Shown here piece by piece: positions 1-10,627 of a DNA stretch of 41,892 nt. The DNA lies in NCBI GenBank assembly GCA_015039365.1, contig WION01000459.1:1-41892 (forward strand), in the 5' to 3' direction. This DNA comes from Amanita rubescens (taxonomy: Eukaryota > Basidiomycota > Agaricomycetes > Agaricales > Amanitaceae). The notes below the pieces were generated by a model. It was not told the origin of the DNA. It did not search any database and was given only the letters and a program-made list of their open reading frames with translations. How positions within the stretch are numbered: the first letter of the stretch is position 1; every line of letters begins with the position of its first letter. A program made the position numbers and the translations under genes.

Positions 1-291
1 CCGGCTCTAGCAGCAAAATCAAAATCTATCTTGCGCCCAGCATCTGTACCTCGGACCCCAACAGGCAAGCGGACTATTTCCGCTATTGGGTCGGAGAAAC
101 GCGCCAAGAACAAAGAAAATCTATTTCAGGACCCGCCAAAGACGTGAGTCGCTTGTTCCTTGCTTTGGACTCGAGCGTAAGGGTGCTGATATACTGATTC
201 TAGTCCTGGTGGTCCGCTTAGAGTCGATCGCCCTCGGCCTCGGTATCGGACTCCCACTCCTGGCCGCAAACGACGCCCAGCAAAGGAGTGA
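1..291 (+). CDS. 3' end of an unidentified, probably nuclear, protein gene
   Basis: The last two exons of a gene that starts before the window. Exon 1..143 reads from base 1 in frame 1; a 60-nt intron at 144..203 has a GTGAGT donor and CTAG acceptor; the final exon 204..291 ends in TGA. The encoded tail of about 76 residues is rich in Lys, Arg, Pro, Ser and Thr, with PRTPTGKR, a KEN triplet inside RAKNKENLF, and TPGRKRRP close to the end. Basic clusters suggest nuclear localisation. KEN followed by acidic or Pro residues is the known APC/C degron, so a cell-cycle-controlled protein is possible, but this is inference. The family was not recognised. The splice junction keeps the frame open on both sides. 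Confidence 0.55.
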
Positions 292-965
292 CAAGCATGA
301 AACTCAGGCATCTCTTTATCGTTTTGTGATTGTAATTGTTATATAACCCGTGTTACAATATTATCATCTATATTGCGTATTTCAAATGATAGCGACGTGT
401 GGGTGGTCATAGCCCTCATAACACAAACAAAAGCCAAGACACAAATGAAACTCCTGACCTTCGCGAATATCCGTTCTTGACACAGGAAATAAATTTTATG
501 TACAATGAGCGGCTCCACGCCGAAAAACTTGTCTTCTCCACTGCCAAACCAGAAAAAAATCATCTTTTGCGATGGTAATGGTTCGAGCCGGGAAAAGAAG
601 ACTTTTTGAGGACGTACATATGTGGTGCTTGTGAACGGTAAAGCTGGCACCGAGAATAGGACATGCACCACGTATGGTTTCACACGAGATGACGCTGCTA
701 CGTGGATGCCATAACCGCCTGATACGACGGTCCATACGAGTTTCTCCGCGCCTGTGTGATGTCAAACCGGATGTTTGAACGGGCAGGATTGTGACAACTC
801 GACATGGACGTCAGGGTCTTCCCGTAGGAGGTTGATTTACTCGAGTCTTATGCTGAGCCGCCTCGCGAGATGCATGCGATGGACGTCGTGTCCCGATATC
901 TTATCACTAGGTCGTGGTTTGAGTCCAAGGATCCAAATTCCCGCGCTTCCTCCATCACACCCAAA
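292..965. other. Intergenic, no supported gene
   Basis: Short frames occur on both strands, including a 114-codon one on the minus strand at 339-683, but none has a recognisable domain, a plausible splice structure or protein-like composition. It probably holds the 3' flank of the first gene and the promoter and 5' UTR of the Utp16-like gene. Confidence 0.5.
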
Positions 966-1876
966 ATGCCGAGGAAAAGACTCAGACCTACTAGCGACCC
1001 TTCCTCAGACTCTGACAACGCTCCCGAAGCATTCACTCTAGCCGAGTCCAAAAAATCAGCCAAGCGCAAGAGCGGAGAAATCGAAAAGGCTCACGCGGCA
1101 ATAAACAGGCAGAGTAAACTCAAGAATCAGGAAAGGGACCGGGTGTTGAAGGAACAGGCGAAAAGACGGAAAGAAAGAGTAAATGAGGATGGGCGTGTTG
1201 GCAGTTTGGAGGCGCGTATGGAACGTGCAATGAAGGAAGCGCAAGACGAAGAAAGTGTGGTTGTGGACTCGGAAGGGGAACATCATGACGGCGAACTCGC
1301 TTCAGATATGGACCTTGACGTTCAAGCAGAGGATGAAGACATGGAATTTGGTGAAGATGGAACAGACGACGACGAAGAGGAAGAGGACCTGGAGAAAAAA
1401 TCCACGAAACATCTTCCGGATCACCTCTTTGAAGCTGCGTTTGCTTCTCAAAATGCTCAAGTAGAAGATGCGTCCAAATCAACGACCAAAAGCTCGAGCC
1501 TTAAGCCTAAACCATCGAAAAAGAAAAAACGGAAAACACAATCCAAAGACATCGTCCTCGGGTGCGTTTCTTTTCATAACCGCTGGCCGTGTTGACCTTA
1601 TGTTGTTCTTGAAGATCACGGACAATCAGAACGCTCCCGTCGACGTCACAAATTTCAAGAGAAGGCTCGTATGCGCCCATGCGAAAAACCCAAAAATACA
1701 TCGATAGATCGCTCGCTCTCAAAGGCGGGAATTCGAGGGTGAGAGGATGGCAACGCAAAGCTGGTATGCACTCGTCTTACTCTTGCTCTTTCTAATCTCA
1801 TCATCGTTGACTGCGACTAGCAAACATTGGCGTAATGAGGCATAGCGGGCCCGCAGCAAAATTCTCCAGATCTTAA
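966..1876 (+). CDS. UTP16: U3 snoRNA-associated protein Utp16/Bud21-like
   Basis: Three exons: 966..1561, 1615..1763 and 1821..1876, with 53- and 57-nt introns (GTGCGT..AAG, GTATGC..TAG). The frame is kept across both junctions and ends in TAA. ATG 966 sits in an AAAATGCC context; an in-frame ATG at 870 exists but lies in sequence without protein character. The protein (~266 aa) has an N-terminal Ser/Asp patch, a Lys/Arg/Glu coiled-coil-like stretch, a long Asp/Glu run, then KHLPDHLFEAAFASQ, a basic KKKKRK block, and a C-terminal KYIDRSLALKGGN and GVMRHSGPAAKFSRS. That order matches the U3_snoRNA_assoc (Utp16/Bud21) family, components of the small-subunit processome acting in nucleolar pre-18S rRNA processing. 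Naming rests on motif memory, so moderate. Confidence 0.6.
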
Positions 1877-2315
1877 TTTACCCCACATCTATAATCAACG
1901 TTTGCAACGGCATTTCATAATGAACTATCTAATGTGACAAACTTCCGATTCGTGTTTAGTAGCTTTCCGATTCCCATAAAGGAGCGAGGAACTAAACCCG
2001 CCTCTTAGACGTACTGGGGACATTGTTATGCACCTTCTTCCGACGCTCTGAAAGCATTGTTCAAATTGAACCCAATAAGTTTCCGTATTGGAAAGCACAG
2101 TTCGCGCTTCGGCGTTGCTGGACAACGTTTCGCAGGCTCGGTAGATAGCAGGAGTCAGAGAGTATCTCATGTTGACTCGTTTGAGCGACGGTACAGGAAG
2201 ACTCGCGTTCCCCGGGCGACACTTCCGATCGAACGCCAGTGAGAGTTGGTGATATTGACATTGACGTTGGTGTTGGTGTTGACGTTAGTTGCAGACGTCG
2301 ATATAGTCAATGTTG
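1877..2315. other. Intergenic, nothing recognised
   Basis: Non-coding in appearance. It contains a short low-complexity run of GTTGGTGTTGACGTT-like triplets around 2250-2290. No gene, RNA or element could be supported. Confidence 0.4.
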
Positions 2316-2660
2316 CCAGGTGCCGGCTGAATACATCAGTAAATTAGTACCTTGCTCGTGTTTCGGTTCTAGCCAGACGTACAATTGTCAAAACGCCCGG
2401 GCCAACGCACGTAGGGTACACTCAAATGGGTACGACACAACTTGAATCCACCGCTACTAGAGCAAGCCAAATTGACTAGTATAGTTCTGATGTGGAGCAT
2501 GAGAAATGCGCGATAGTGACTGGGGGGGGTCGTCGTAGCAATGACTCCCTGTTGTCGACAATCAAGACTCGGTCGAGCTGCCATATGGGGATGTTGGTGT
2601 CCAAATAGGTGCGCGCCTAGTCAGCACCGCACCTTATCATTTAGCTCTTACCTTTCAATT
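2316..2660. repeat. Direct repeat, left copy (flanks the HNH gene)
   Basis: Diverged copy of 5040..5355 in the same orientation. Shared blocks include CCGGCTGAA, GGGCCAACGCA, CTAGAGCAAGCCAAATTGAC and GTGCGCGCCTAGT. This copy has an extra ~40 bp near 2355-2395. On the plus strand both copies preserve a frame reading HEKCA(I/M)VTG, which resembles the C-x2-TG start of fungal HNH domains, so both may derive from an old HNH gene or its flank. That last step is inference. Confidence 0.6.
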
Positions 2661-3455
2661 TGATGGATATTGACGACGACACAGGCATGGATGTTGATGG
2701 GCATGGAAAGGTGATAACGATGGTGGGGATGAGGAAAATCCCGACGCAATGATCGGAACCGAGGAAGGTATGAATCCCGTATTCCTCTTATTATTTCTAT
2801 AATTGATAGCAGAAATCTAATGAGATATGATTGGTATTTCCTCTCGATAATGAGTTGAAAAAACAGCCTTACCTTGTACGAGAATAGACAATATAAGTGT
2901 CAAAAGTGAATGGCAAATGATAAGAATTTTCGACTGTGAACGAAAGATAATGAAAGCCCTGACATCACATAATAAAACCGTTTGGTATTAAGAGAAAATT
3001 GCCGATTAAGTACAAAAAGTAGGGGTTGAGATGGGTCAAAATCCGGAGGGATTTTCCGTCCTTGATTCAACCTCTCGTTTCACGAATTTCCGCACCTCAT
3101 GGGTGCAGGAGTACCGACGTATATCGAGTTATTTAATACTCTCATTTATGTGTTTTTCACCAAATTTGTAAGCTAAATTTCACGCAAAATACGCTGGCAT
3201 TTTATGCCTTCTATGTATGATTACGCAAGGTATGAATTTCCCCCTTCGCACGATGCTCAGTGCAGGGAAATTGTTTGGTGCATACATTATGACTGAGAGC
3301 GTTGCGCGAAGTGACTTATATATCGGTTTGCTTATGACAGTGTTCCATTGGTGGAGTGCAGACTCGTCACCCGACGTGTCCCGCGACGAAGAAGCAACGA
3401 CGCGCGCACCGTTGGGACGGGGTAGTCGCTCTATGTAATTGTGCTGAGCCACTAA
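2661..3455. other. AT-rich intergenic, nothing recognised
   Basis: Frames at 3180-3452 and 3217-3438 on opposite strands lack motifs or splice support. This is presumably the 3' flank of the HNH gene on the minus strand. Confidence 0.4.
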
Positions 3456-4768
3456 TTAAGTTACAAATTGAAGCCATTTTTGAATGCTCTCCCTGGTTTG
3501 CTCCTCCTCCATCATACGTGCCCGATGCATGTCCTTCCTTGCATTATGCTTCCACAATCCCACGACCACGTCTAAAATATCAACTGCCTTACTGTCTCCT
3601 GCCTTCTCCAGCGTCTCAGTCTGCGAATGACGATCTGCTTGCTTGGCTCGAACCGTCTTATTCCGACGAACCATCGCCCGTTTCCCTGTACCCCTAACTG
3701 AATGACCGTCGTCACTGTCGTCACCATCATCGTCATAGTCCCCATCGTGGTAGTAAAACTCCTTGGTTTTTTCCACAGTAAATTGCACAAATTCCTTCAC
3801 TCCCCATGTCTTGAGGGCAGCACAACCATAGGCGACATCGAAGAGAAAACGCGGCGGCCAGTGATTATTTGATTGCACCGCAACCGAGTTGTGAGGTACT
3901 ATGAACTGGACCAGAGGATCACTGCAACTGAAGTTGTGAAAGGTGAGGCGACTGTTCGCGACTGATGGATGCACAGCGAATTGAAGATGGTCGACAATCG
4001 AGGGGTGTTGCATGACGAGGGGTACATCGTTGACGTTCATCGCGAAGTTGGGTGTCTAGCAAATCAACTCAATCACATTGAAGATAACTGCGTCGAGTAG
4101 CTGACCTGTAAAAAGGCGACCTGGGAGGTTCCGAATGGGGGGTACAACTGTCGATTAAGCAGGATCCCATTCCGCGTATCGTTGATACCTTCTAAGGGTG
4201 GATCGACGACTTCTTTCCTGTAGGCGATGAGGTTCTTTATGTACTTCGTCTGGAATGAGCGACGTGAACGGTACAAAGGGCCGGAACGCACCTGGTCTCC
4301 ATTTGCATGCGGAATTATATGACACGCCTCAAATAGTGTTGCGCCAGTCATCACGCAACACCTATCACGATTGACCACATCCTGCTTGAAGTTCGCCCGG
4401 CGACTAGTGACTTCCGATGCGTAGGAGGTTCTGTCGTCCATCACCTTCGGATCAACCAAACGAAAGTCGTTGTCTATCAGTAAAGATGAATGACAGGTCC
4501 CGATTTGCTTGAAATGACTCGCCTTGCGATATGTAGTAATAATTACCAGCCGATATAGCCACGTAGTCAGGACGATAATCCGCGACCTGTTCGCCATCGC
4601 GTTCACGGAGATGTAACCTTCCTTGCCGTATATGGCGTACCCCAGAAAACGTAACCAGGTGAGAGGATGCAATGAGAATCGCTGACACTCGTGAACGGGG
4701 ATGGAGAGCGCATGCTGATACTCATCACTGAAACGGATCCAGAGCTGAACGTTAACGCTTGTGGCCAT
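3456..4768 (-). CDS. HNH endonuclease domain protein (HNH_2 type), with a suspected frameshifted island
   Basis: Minus-strand gene: exon 4768..4106, a 50-nt intron 4105..4056 (GTCAGC..CTAG), exon 4055..3456. The start MATSVNVQLWIRF is followed by IPVHECQRFSLHPL and LRFLGYAIYG, typical of the Agaricomycete HNH family. The HNH core is NFKQDVVNRDRCCVMTG, EACHIIPHANGD (His-rich) and INDTRNGILLNRQLYPPFG. After the intron come TPNFAMNVNDVP and FLFDVAYGCAALKTWG, also family features, then an acidic YYHDGDYDDDGDD tract and a charged tail. Family members are predicted nucleases of unknown role, often multicopy. Between about 4500 and 4615 the family-like sequence (NYYYISQGESF) lies in a different frame from both sides, so the gene may carry two compensating indels or be decaying. 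The intron rejoins the frame exactly. Confidence 0.75.
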
Positions 4769-5039
4769 TGCGAACACCTAGCGATCCCACATTTTGAGCC
4801 TTTTATGGCTGGGCTAACATGAAGATGGCTCACTATTAAGGAGGCTGAAAGCTGCAAATTGTCGACACCGGCATGGAGGTCGAGCCTAGTAACCTGCTGA
4901 TGTACCCATACTAATTTGGGAAATGCTAGTCCGCCATATACCAAATATAGTAACTCCTCTGGCGTTCTCATCGTCGGTGTCAACATTGAACGTCGCGAAG
5001 GCAGATGAAAATGGAACACAGAGCGCCGAGCGCGCCTCA
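4769..5039. other. Upstream region of the HNH gene
   Basis: Probable promoter and 5' UTR of the minus-strand HNH gene. No coding or RNA feature is supported. Confidence 0.35.
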
Positions 5040-5355
5040 ATGTTGAGCGCCGGCTGAAGAAGTAAAATTAGTATCTTGCTTGACAACGCCTGGGCCAACG
5101 CAAGTAGGATACGCTCGAATTGGTATGACACAATCCACCGCTAGAGCAAGCCAAATTGACTAGTATAGTTGGGATCGGGGAGATGGGGCATCATGAGAAA
5201 TGCGCGATGGTGACTGGGAGGGTCTTCAAGGAAGAACCAGAATGGCCTGGTATCCGGGTCGAGAGTGAGGCTACCAAATGGGGAAGTTGGTGTGCGCGCC
5301 TAGTTAGCACCGCACCTTGGCCAAACCCACCATTTAGCTGATACCTTTAGGCTAC
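5040..5355. repeat. Direct repeat, right copy (flanks the HNH gene)
   Basis: Partner of 2316..2660. Here the plus-strand frame reads GHHEKCAMVTGRVFKEEPEW before breaking up. The copies bracket the HNH gene at both ends, so the gene plus one repeat could be the product of an unequal duplication or the relic of an insertion. No terminal inverted repeats were seen. Confidence 0.6.
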
Positions 5356-5702
5356 TTGCACCGCGCTCTCACCTCTTGGACGCAGTCTAATATACTGTAT
5401 AGTCGCGCACGACTGGCGACCGGTGTCACTGCGCCGTGCGGCACCAGCATTTGAGCCGATCAAACTCCGACCCAGCCGAGGTTCAACATATCGTCTACTA
5501 CCTTTCATACTGGCAGGTTTAGCCCCGGGAGCATTCAATTATGGCGTGCTAACTTACATTCTAGATACACAATCCTTTGCCTCCTGTCACCAAGCCACAC
5601 CTCCTCACCTTCTCGAAGCAAATACTTCCTTGAGGGGCCCCAGGATCATTCTATCACCACCCATCAAATACTTCCATTGCCATTCTAGCACATATTAATT
5701 TG

Positions 5703-8700
5703 ATGGCAGATAAAGCTAGCAAAGTTTCATCAAGTATGCCAACTTGAATTCTTGACATTCCCAATGTAATACTACTATACTAATTTAACTCACACAAATC
5801 AGATACAGAAGAAGCATATGTCAAAGGGCTCCGAGAGCGATATGAATGCCAACATTTTCGTATCCTTGTCATAGGCAGGGCTAATGCTGGCAAAACAACC
5901 ATCCTTGAGAAGGTTTGTGGTGTGGCAAAGGGAACAAAACCCATCATATATGGCAAGGATGGTAAGAGAAATTGGATTTTTGCAAATCCTTTGACTATTG
6001 AGTTTCTCTTAGGCAAAAAGCTAAAACAGTCTTTATCTCATCTAATGCCATCAATGGAGGTCAGTCAAATATTGATGCATGAATGAACATTCATCAGCAA
6101 TGATAACAGAGAGGCCTACATGACATTGAGCATCAAATTACATACAAAGGCAGTAATTTCATTTTTCATGACTCTCAGGGTTTTGAATCTGGTGCAATTG
6201 AAGAATTGAAGATTGCTTGGGAGTTCATCGAAAAAAGGTCTGCAGAAACTGAGCTAAAAGATCAGCTGCATGCAATCTGGTATACCACCTTAGCTCTTGT
6301 AATATGTACCTGGCTGACTAACCTTCTTATAGGTACTGTATACCCATGGATAGTCCTCGACCCATTCTAGCCACAGAACTTGAGTTCTTTAACAAAGGGA
6401 CTGGCAAAGGTACATTCTGATGATTAGCAAATTTGGTTTGGTGCAGGAAATTGCCTCTCAGCTTTGATTGACACTTCTTGCCCACTAACCAAGCCTTCCA
6501 CATCCCAAAAAATCTATGGTCAGGCCTATAGTGTGCTGATTAGTAAATGCTTTTTTTATACAGTTCCATTGGTGGTCGTATTCACCAAGTTTGATGGTCA
6601 AGTAATCAGTGAATATACTGGCTTGCCTGATACAACAGCAACTGAGGATAAGTGGGAATATGCCAGGAAAAATGCTGAAAGTGTTTTCTGCAGTGTTTAT
6701 CTTCCAAAAATCTTGGATACCAAATATGCACCTAAAGCATATGTGCGACTGGAAGGTGAGAATAGTGAACATTTCTGCCTCCAGACTGGAAATAATGGTG
6801 TTCAATAGACATGGATCTATTTGAGAAGAATTGCCCTGAATTGACTCAGCAAACTGCTGATGCAATTGATGATATCATCTTACATGAGTTGTTCATCTCA
6901 ACACAGATGAATAACCTTGATCTCTGTGCTAAAGCTGCACTTCAGTAAGGGCCCATTTAAAATCTTGTTTTAAGTATTGACCTTGCCTAGACACATCTTG
7001 GTTTCTAAATTTGACTGGAATGATGCCATCATTGCAGTCTTTGTTAAATTTCCACATTTTTGGGTAAGCATATGGATTGTGCCAATAGTTGCATATGATG
7101 GATTTGGAACAGATTGACAGAAGTGTAGGTTTTTTTGCATTATTGTATATGAAATAATAAATAACAAATTGTGCAACAGGATGTAAATGGCACTTCAATT
7201 CCTTTGTGTGCAAGCCTGGTTGACAATGCTAGAAATCTGTTGATGAAATACATGTGAGTTGTCATCATCATATATGTATCTGTTGCAAGATTGCAAGAAA
7301 GTATCTGATATGTATGATTGACAGTTGGTGAGTAGAATTCAATCAATATACCTTTAAGGTCTTGTCCCATGATAAATAGTTTGTGAGTGATAATCCATGT
7401 TAATGCTCAGCAATCTTGTCTTATGATCAACAGGGAGTGAGTGGCATCACTCCATTTTCCTCAGATAATCCCATGCTGAACCATATACATAACCAACAGA
7501 AAGTGAGTAAATCTATATTTTCAAGCTGCCTTGCCACATTCCATTGACATCTTATCCAAATAACAGGGAGTGAGTGGTGCCACATATTTCTTATATTGCC
7601 TCATATCCTACTTGAATACAGAAGGTAATGAGTATCCTAATATTTCTGAGGTATCTTAGGCCTGATTAAAGTGACAGAGGGTTAGTGACACTATATTTTT
7701 ATCTGGCAAATAATTTCATCAGATGTCACCTCGTGAACAACAGAAAGTGAGTGATTATACCCTTCATCCTGTCATTCTAATGAAACTGATAAAACCTTCA
7801 TGCATAAAAAGGCAGTAAGTATCAACATGCACATATCCAAAGTAATGACTAATCAGATTTCTATCAACAGGATGTGAGTGATACTTCTCGTGAAAGCTGG
7901 CCTAATCATATCCAGCACAGAAAGTGAGCGACAATGATTTTCTCTTCAAACACAACTTACTATGGTCATCAGGAAGTGAGTGGTGTCACTGGTGTGGATC
8001 ACCCCCTCTGATGGGTAAACCCATGACATTTTTATGATCAACAGCTAGTCAGTCACCTGCACATTTTCTGACAGCAGTTTCATGATACATGTTTCAACTA
8101 CCAATAGAGAGTAAGAAAATTGTACATTTTCATGAAAGAATGTCTTATTCAAACATGTCTTTCCATGACCAACAGAAAGTTAGTAACACTGCACATTTTC
8201 ATGAAGGGCAGCTTCATCACATCTTTTATGTGACCAACAGCAAGTAAGTGAAATTAGACATTTCTGCACAGTTGTTAAATTGTTGCAATCCTTCTATGAC
8301 CAACAGAAAGTGAGTGGCATTGCATGTTTTTATGGAATGCATCTTTAACACATCTTTCATTTGACCAACAGGATGTGTGTGGTATTGGAAATTACTCTGA
8401 TGACCTTCTCAGCACATATCTTTCTATCACCAACAGGGAGTGAGTGACATTGCACTTCCTTTGTAAGGTACACTCACATATTTTTTTCCTTTCACCAACA
8501 GTTTGTGGGTAACATTGCATGTTTTTCTGAAAGACACTCTTGTCATATCTTTTGTCATAACAAATAGGGTGTAAGTGATGTTGCAAATTGATCTAAACAG
8601 TGGTCTTAGGACAGATTTTCCCATGACCAACAGGAAGTGAGTGATTTCCTTCTCAGAATGCAATCTCATCACTACTGATCCTATAACCAACTTAGGTTGT

Positions 8701-10627
8701 GAGTGAAACTTGTGCACTTTTGTGAATGATGGTCTTGTAACAATTTTTTCCATGATTAAAAGCTTGTGAGTGATATCCAATGTTTTAATGAAGATCATGT
8801 CACATCTTTTCTTCATCAAAGCGAGTGAGCTATTTTGCACATTTATCAGTCTTATCACATTGTCAATACTTGTAGTTGGTAAGTATCATTTCATATTTTC
8901 ATGAGGGATGGTTTCATCACTTCTTTCACAGGCTGTGAGTGACTTTGGCCATTTTTTGATGCTGGCAGCAACAACACATCCTTTGCATGATCACCAGTGG
9001 GTGAGTAATGTTCTATGTCATTCTGAAAGGTCATCTCATTCATCTCATTTCCTGCAATAAACAGCAAGTGAGTGAGATTGCACATTGTTTGAGAACTTTG
9101 TCTTATAACATCTTCCTTTTGCCAACAGCTTGTGAGTAATGTTGCAGTTTATGCTCAACAATAATCCCATAACATCTTTATCCAACCAATAGGGAGTGAG
9201 TGGTATGGCATTTTTGGTGATAGGCAGTCTCAACATATTATTTTATGACCAACAGTTTGTAAGTAACATTACATTTTGGGGAAAGGCAGTTTATTGAATA
9301 TTTCCTTATGGCCCACAGCAAGTGAGTGTTATTTCATATTCTTTACAAGGGGCATTCTCATCAATTCCCTTCCTATCAATAACAGGGAGTAAGTGACATG
9401 AACAATTTTCTTGAAAGTCTCATATGATGGTTTTTAATAACAGCATGTCAGTAACAATGAATATCAGTTTTAATAAGGCAACCTAATCACCTTTTCTGGA
9501 TCTAACAGGGAGTTAGTGACATTGCACAATTTCTCAAAGGCTCTCACCACCTCTTTTTCTCTGATGAACAGCTTGTGAGTTATATTGCAAACTTTCTCAA
9601 AGGCTATCTCATCACCTCTCTTTTTTTCTGATGAACAGCTTGTGAGTGATATTGCAAACTTTCTCACAGTGCTACAGTATCTCATGCTGCCAACAGAAAG
9701 TGAGCAATATTGAAAACATTTCCAAAAATCAGCTTAGTGACATTTTTTCCTATTACTCACAGGGTGTGAGTGACATGACACATTTTTTGGCAGTATCATC
9801 ACATATTTATATTTTTTATGATCAACAGCTAGTGAGTGACACTGGATATTCTTCTGCAAGGCAGACTGATCACATGGTATGGTTTCTTATACCCAATAGG
9901 AAGTGAGTGTCATTATAATTTTTTTGATGATCTTGATTTACATACACATTTAATAGCCAGTAAGCACATAAGCTTATCCTTCCTTGGTCTAATGTAACAT
10001 CACCCATAGATCGTATGATATCACTACATCTCACCTAATCCTTCTTCCCCATATGAGTGTCTTGCTCTGCAGGTAAGTCTAGTAACTTGGGAGCTATCAA
10101 TTGTGATATCAATCTTCTTGCTAGATTGTAGGTCCAATAGTCCTGGCACTGGAGGTTCTTCAACTTCTTATAATCAGCATGAAATTTTCTGTTGGTTTGG
10201 AGATCAACAAACAAATCGAGACACCAGATTTGCAAAAACTGTATGGTCACCATTTTACCTTACATGAAGAAACTGACACAACTACGACCAGCCTACAACC
10301 TGCCAAGCCTTAGTTGGTAAATTATTCCATTCATTCATACTGTTTATGCTAACACTTTCAAGCAATCATTGTTGTCACCCAACTATCATTTTGGATTCAA
10401 AAGCCATTTATGCCAGCAATTAAAGAAGTATTGGACCAATGCAAGGATAAAGGCTATTTTGAAAAACTGAAAACCATCATTACTTCTGAAACTATGCATC
10501 TTGGTCATTCAGAATTGGTTGCATTCCTGCAGAAGCAAGTTATCCAATTGGTGGTATGTACTTCATTTACTATTCAGGGACTACTTATGCACATATTGTA
10601 TGGCAGGATGAAATACACATAACTTGA
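5703..10627 (+). CDS. Fungal P-loop GTPase with a 44-unit 3-nt microexon array in its C-terminal half
   Basis: Exons 5703..5733, 5803..5961, 6013..6059, 6110..6279, 6333..6409, 6564..6755, 6809..6944 and 6991..7063 give 295 codons. P-loop GRANAGKT is at residues 35-42, DxxG is HDSQGFESG, and the base-recognition motif is FTKFD. Then follow LEDMDLFEKNCPELTQQTAD, DDIILHELFISTQMNNLDLC and FVKFPHFW, all known features of the expanded Agaricomycete GTPase family. The small exons 7113..7124, 7180..7182 and 7233..7253 lead into 44 single-codon exons (7325-10012). The 3' exons 10363..10553 and 10607..10627 encode IIVVTQLSFWIQKPFMPAIK, a helical tail and DEIHIT-stop. The link 10013-10362 is ambiguous: either exon 10125..10245 (IVGPIVLALEVLQLL) or exons 10178..10240 plus 10292..10316; both keep frame. 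A cryptic in-frame exon may also lie in the 6410-6563 intron. The gene is AT-rich. Confidence 0.7.
7325..10012 (+). repeat. Array of 44 single-codon (3-nt) microexons in ~65-bp intron-like units
   Basis: Each unit is an acceptor (mostly CCAACAG), a variable triplet, then a donor (mostly GTGAGTG). Triplet starts: TTG 7325, TTT 7380, GGA 7434, AAA 7500, GGA 7567, AAG 7622, AGG 7678, AAA 7744, GCA 7812, GAT 7871, AAA 7921, GAA 7973, CTA 8045, AGA 8108, AAA 8176, CAA 8241, AAA 8307, GAT 8372, GGA 8437, TTT 8502, GGT 8568, GAA 8634, GTT 8696, CTT 8763, CGA 8822, TTG 8876, GCT 8932, TGG 8998, CAA 9065, CTT 9129, GGA 9193, TTT 9256, CAA 9319, GGA 9386, CAT 9444, GGA 9509, CTT 9572, CTT 9639, AAA 9697, GGT 9763, CTA 9829, GAA 9900, CCA 9957, ATC 10010. 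Spacing is 50-72 nt. Intron interiors are related (ATTGCACATTTTC, CTCATCACATCTTT) but diverged. No triplet is a stop. The predicted residues are basic in the first half and Gly/Leu-rich in the second. Confidence 0.8.

Noticed and set aside
870..965. Upstream in-frame ATG extending the Utp16-like protein
   Set aside because: The added residues do not look like protein from this family; ATG 966 has the better context.
7089..7124. 36-nt exon LHMMDLEQIDRS in the GTPase gene
   Set aside because: It would require a 25-nt upstream intron, too short. The 12-nt exon 7113..7124 after a 49-nt intron was preferred.
7298..7300. Extra AAA microexon before the array
   Set aside because: It would leave a 24-nt downstream intron, too short for splicing.
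8427..9685. Minus-strand frames with repeating NITHKLLV-like residues, up to 143 codons
   Set aside because: They arise because some array units are 66 nt, a multiple of three. The frame breaks wherever unit length differs (50-72 nt), while the plus-strand splice signals are kept throughout.
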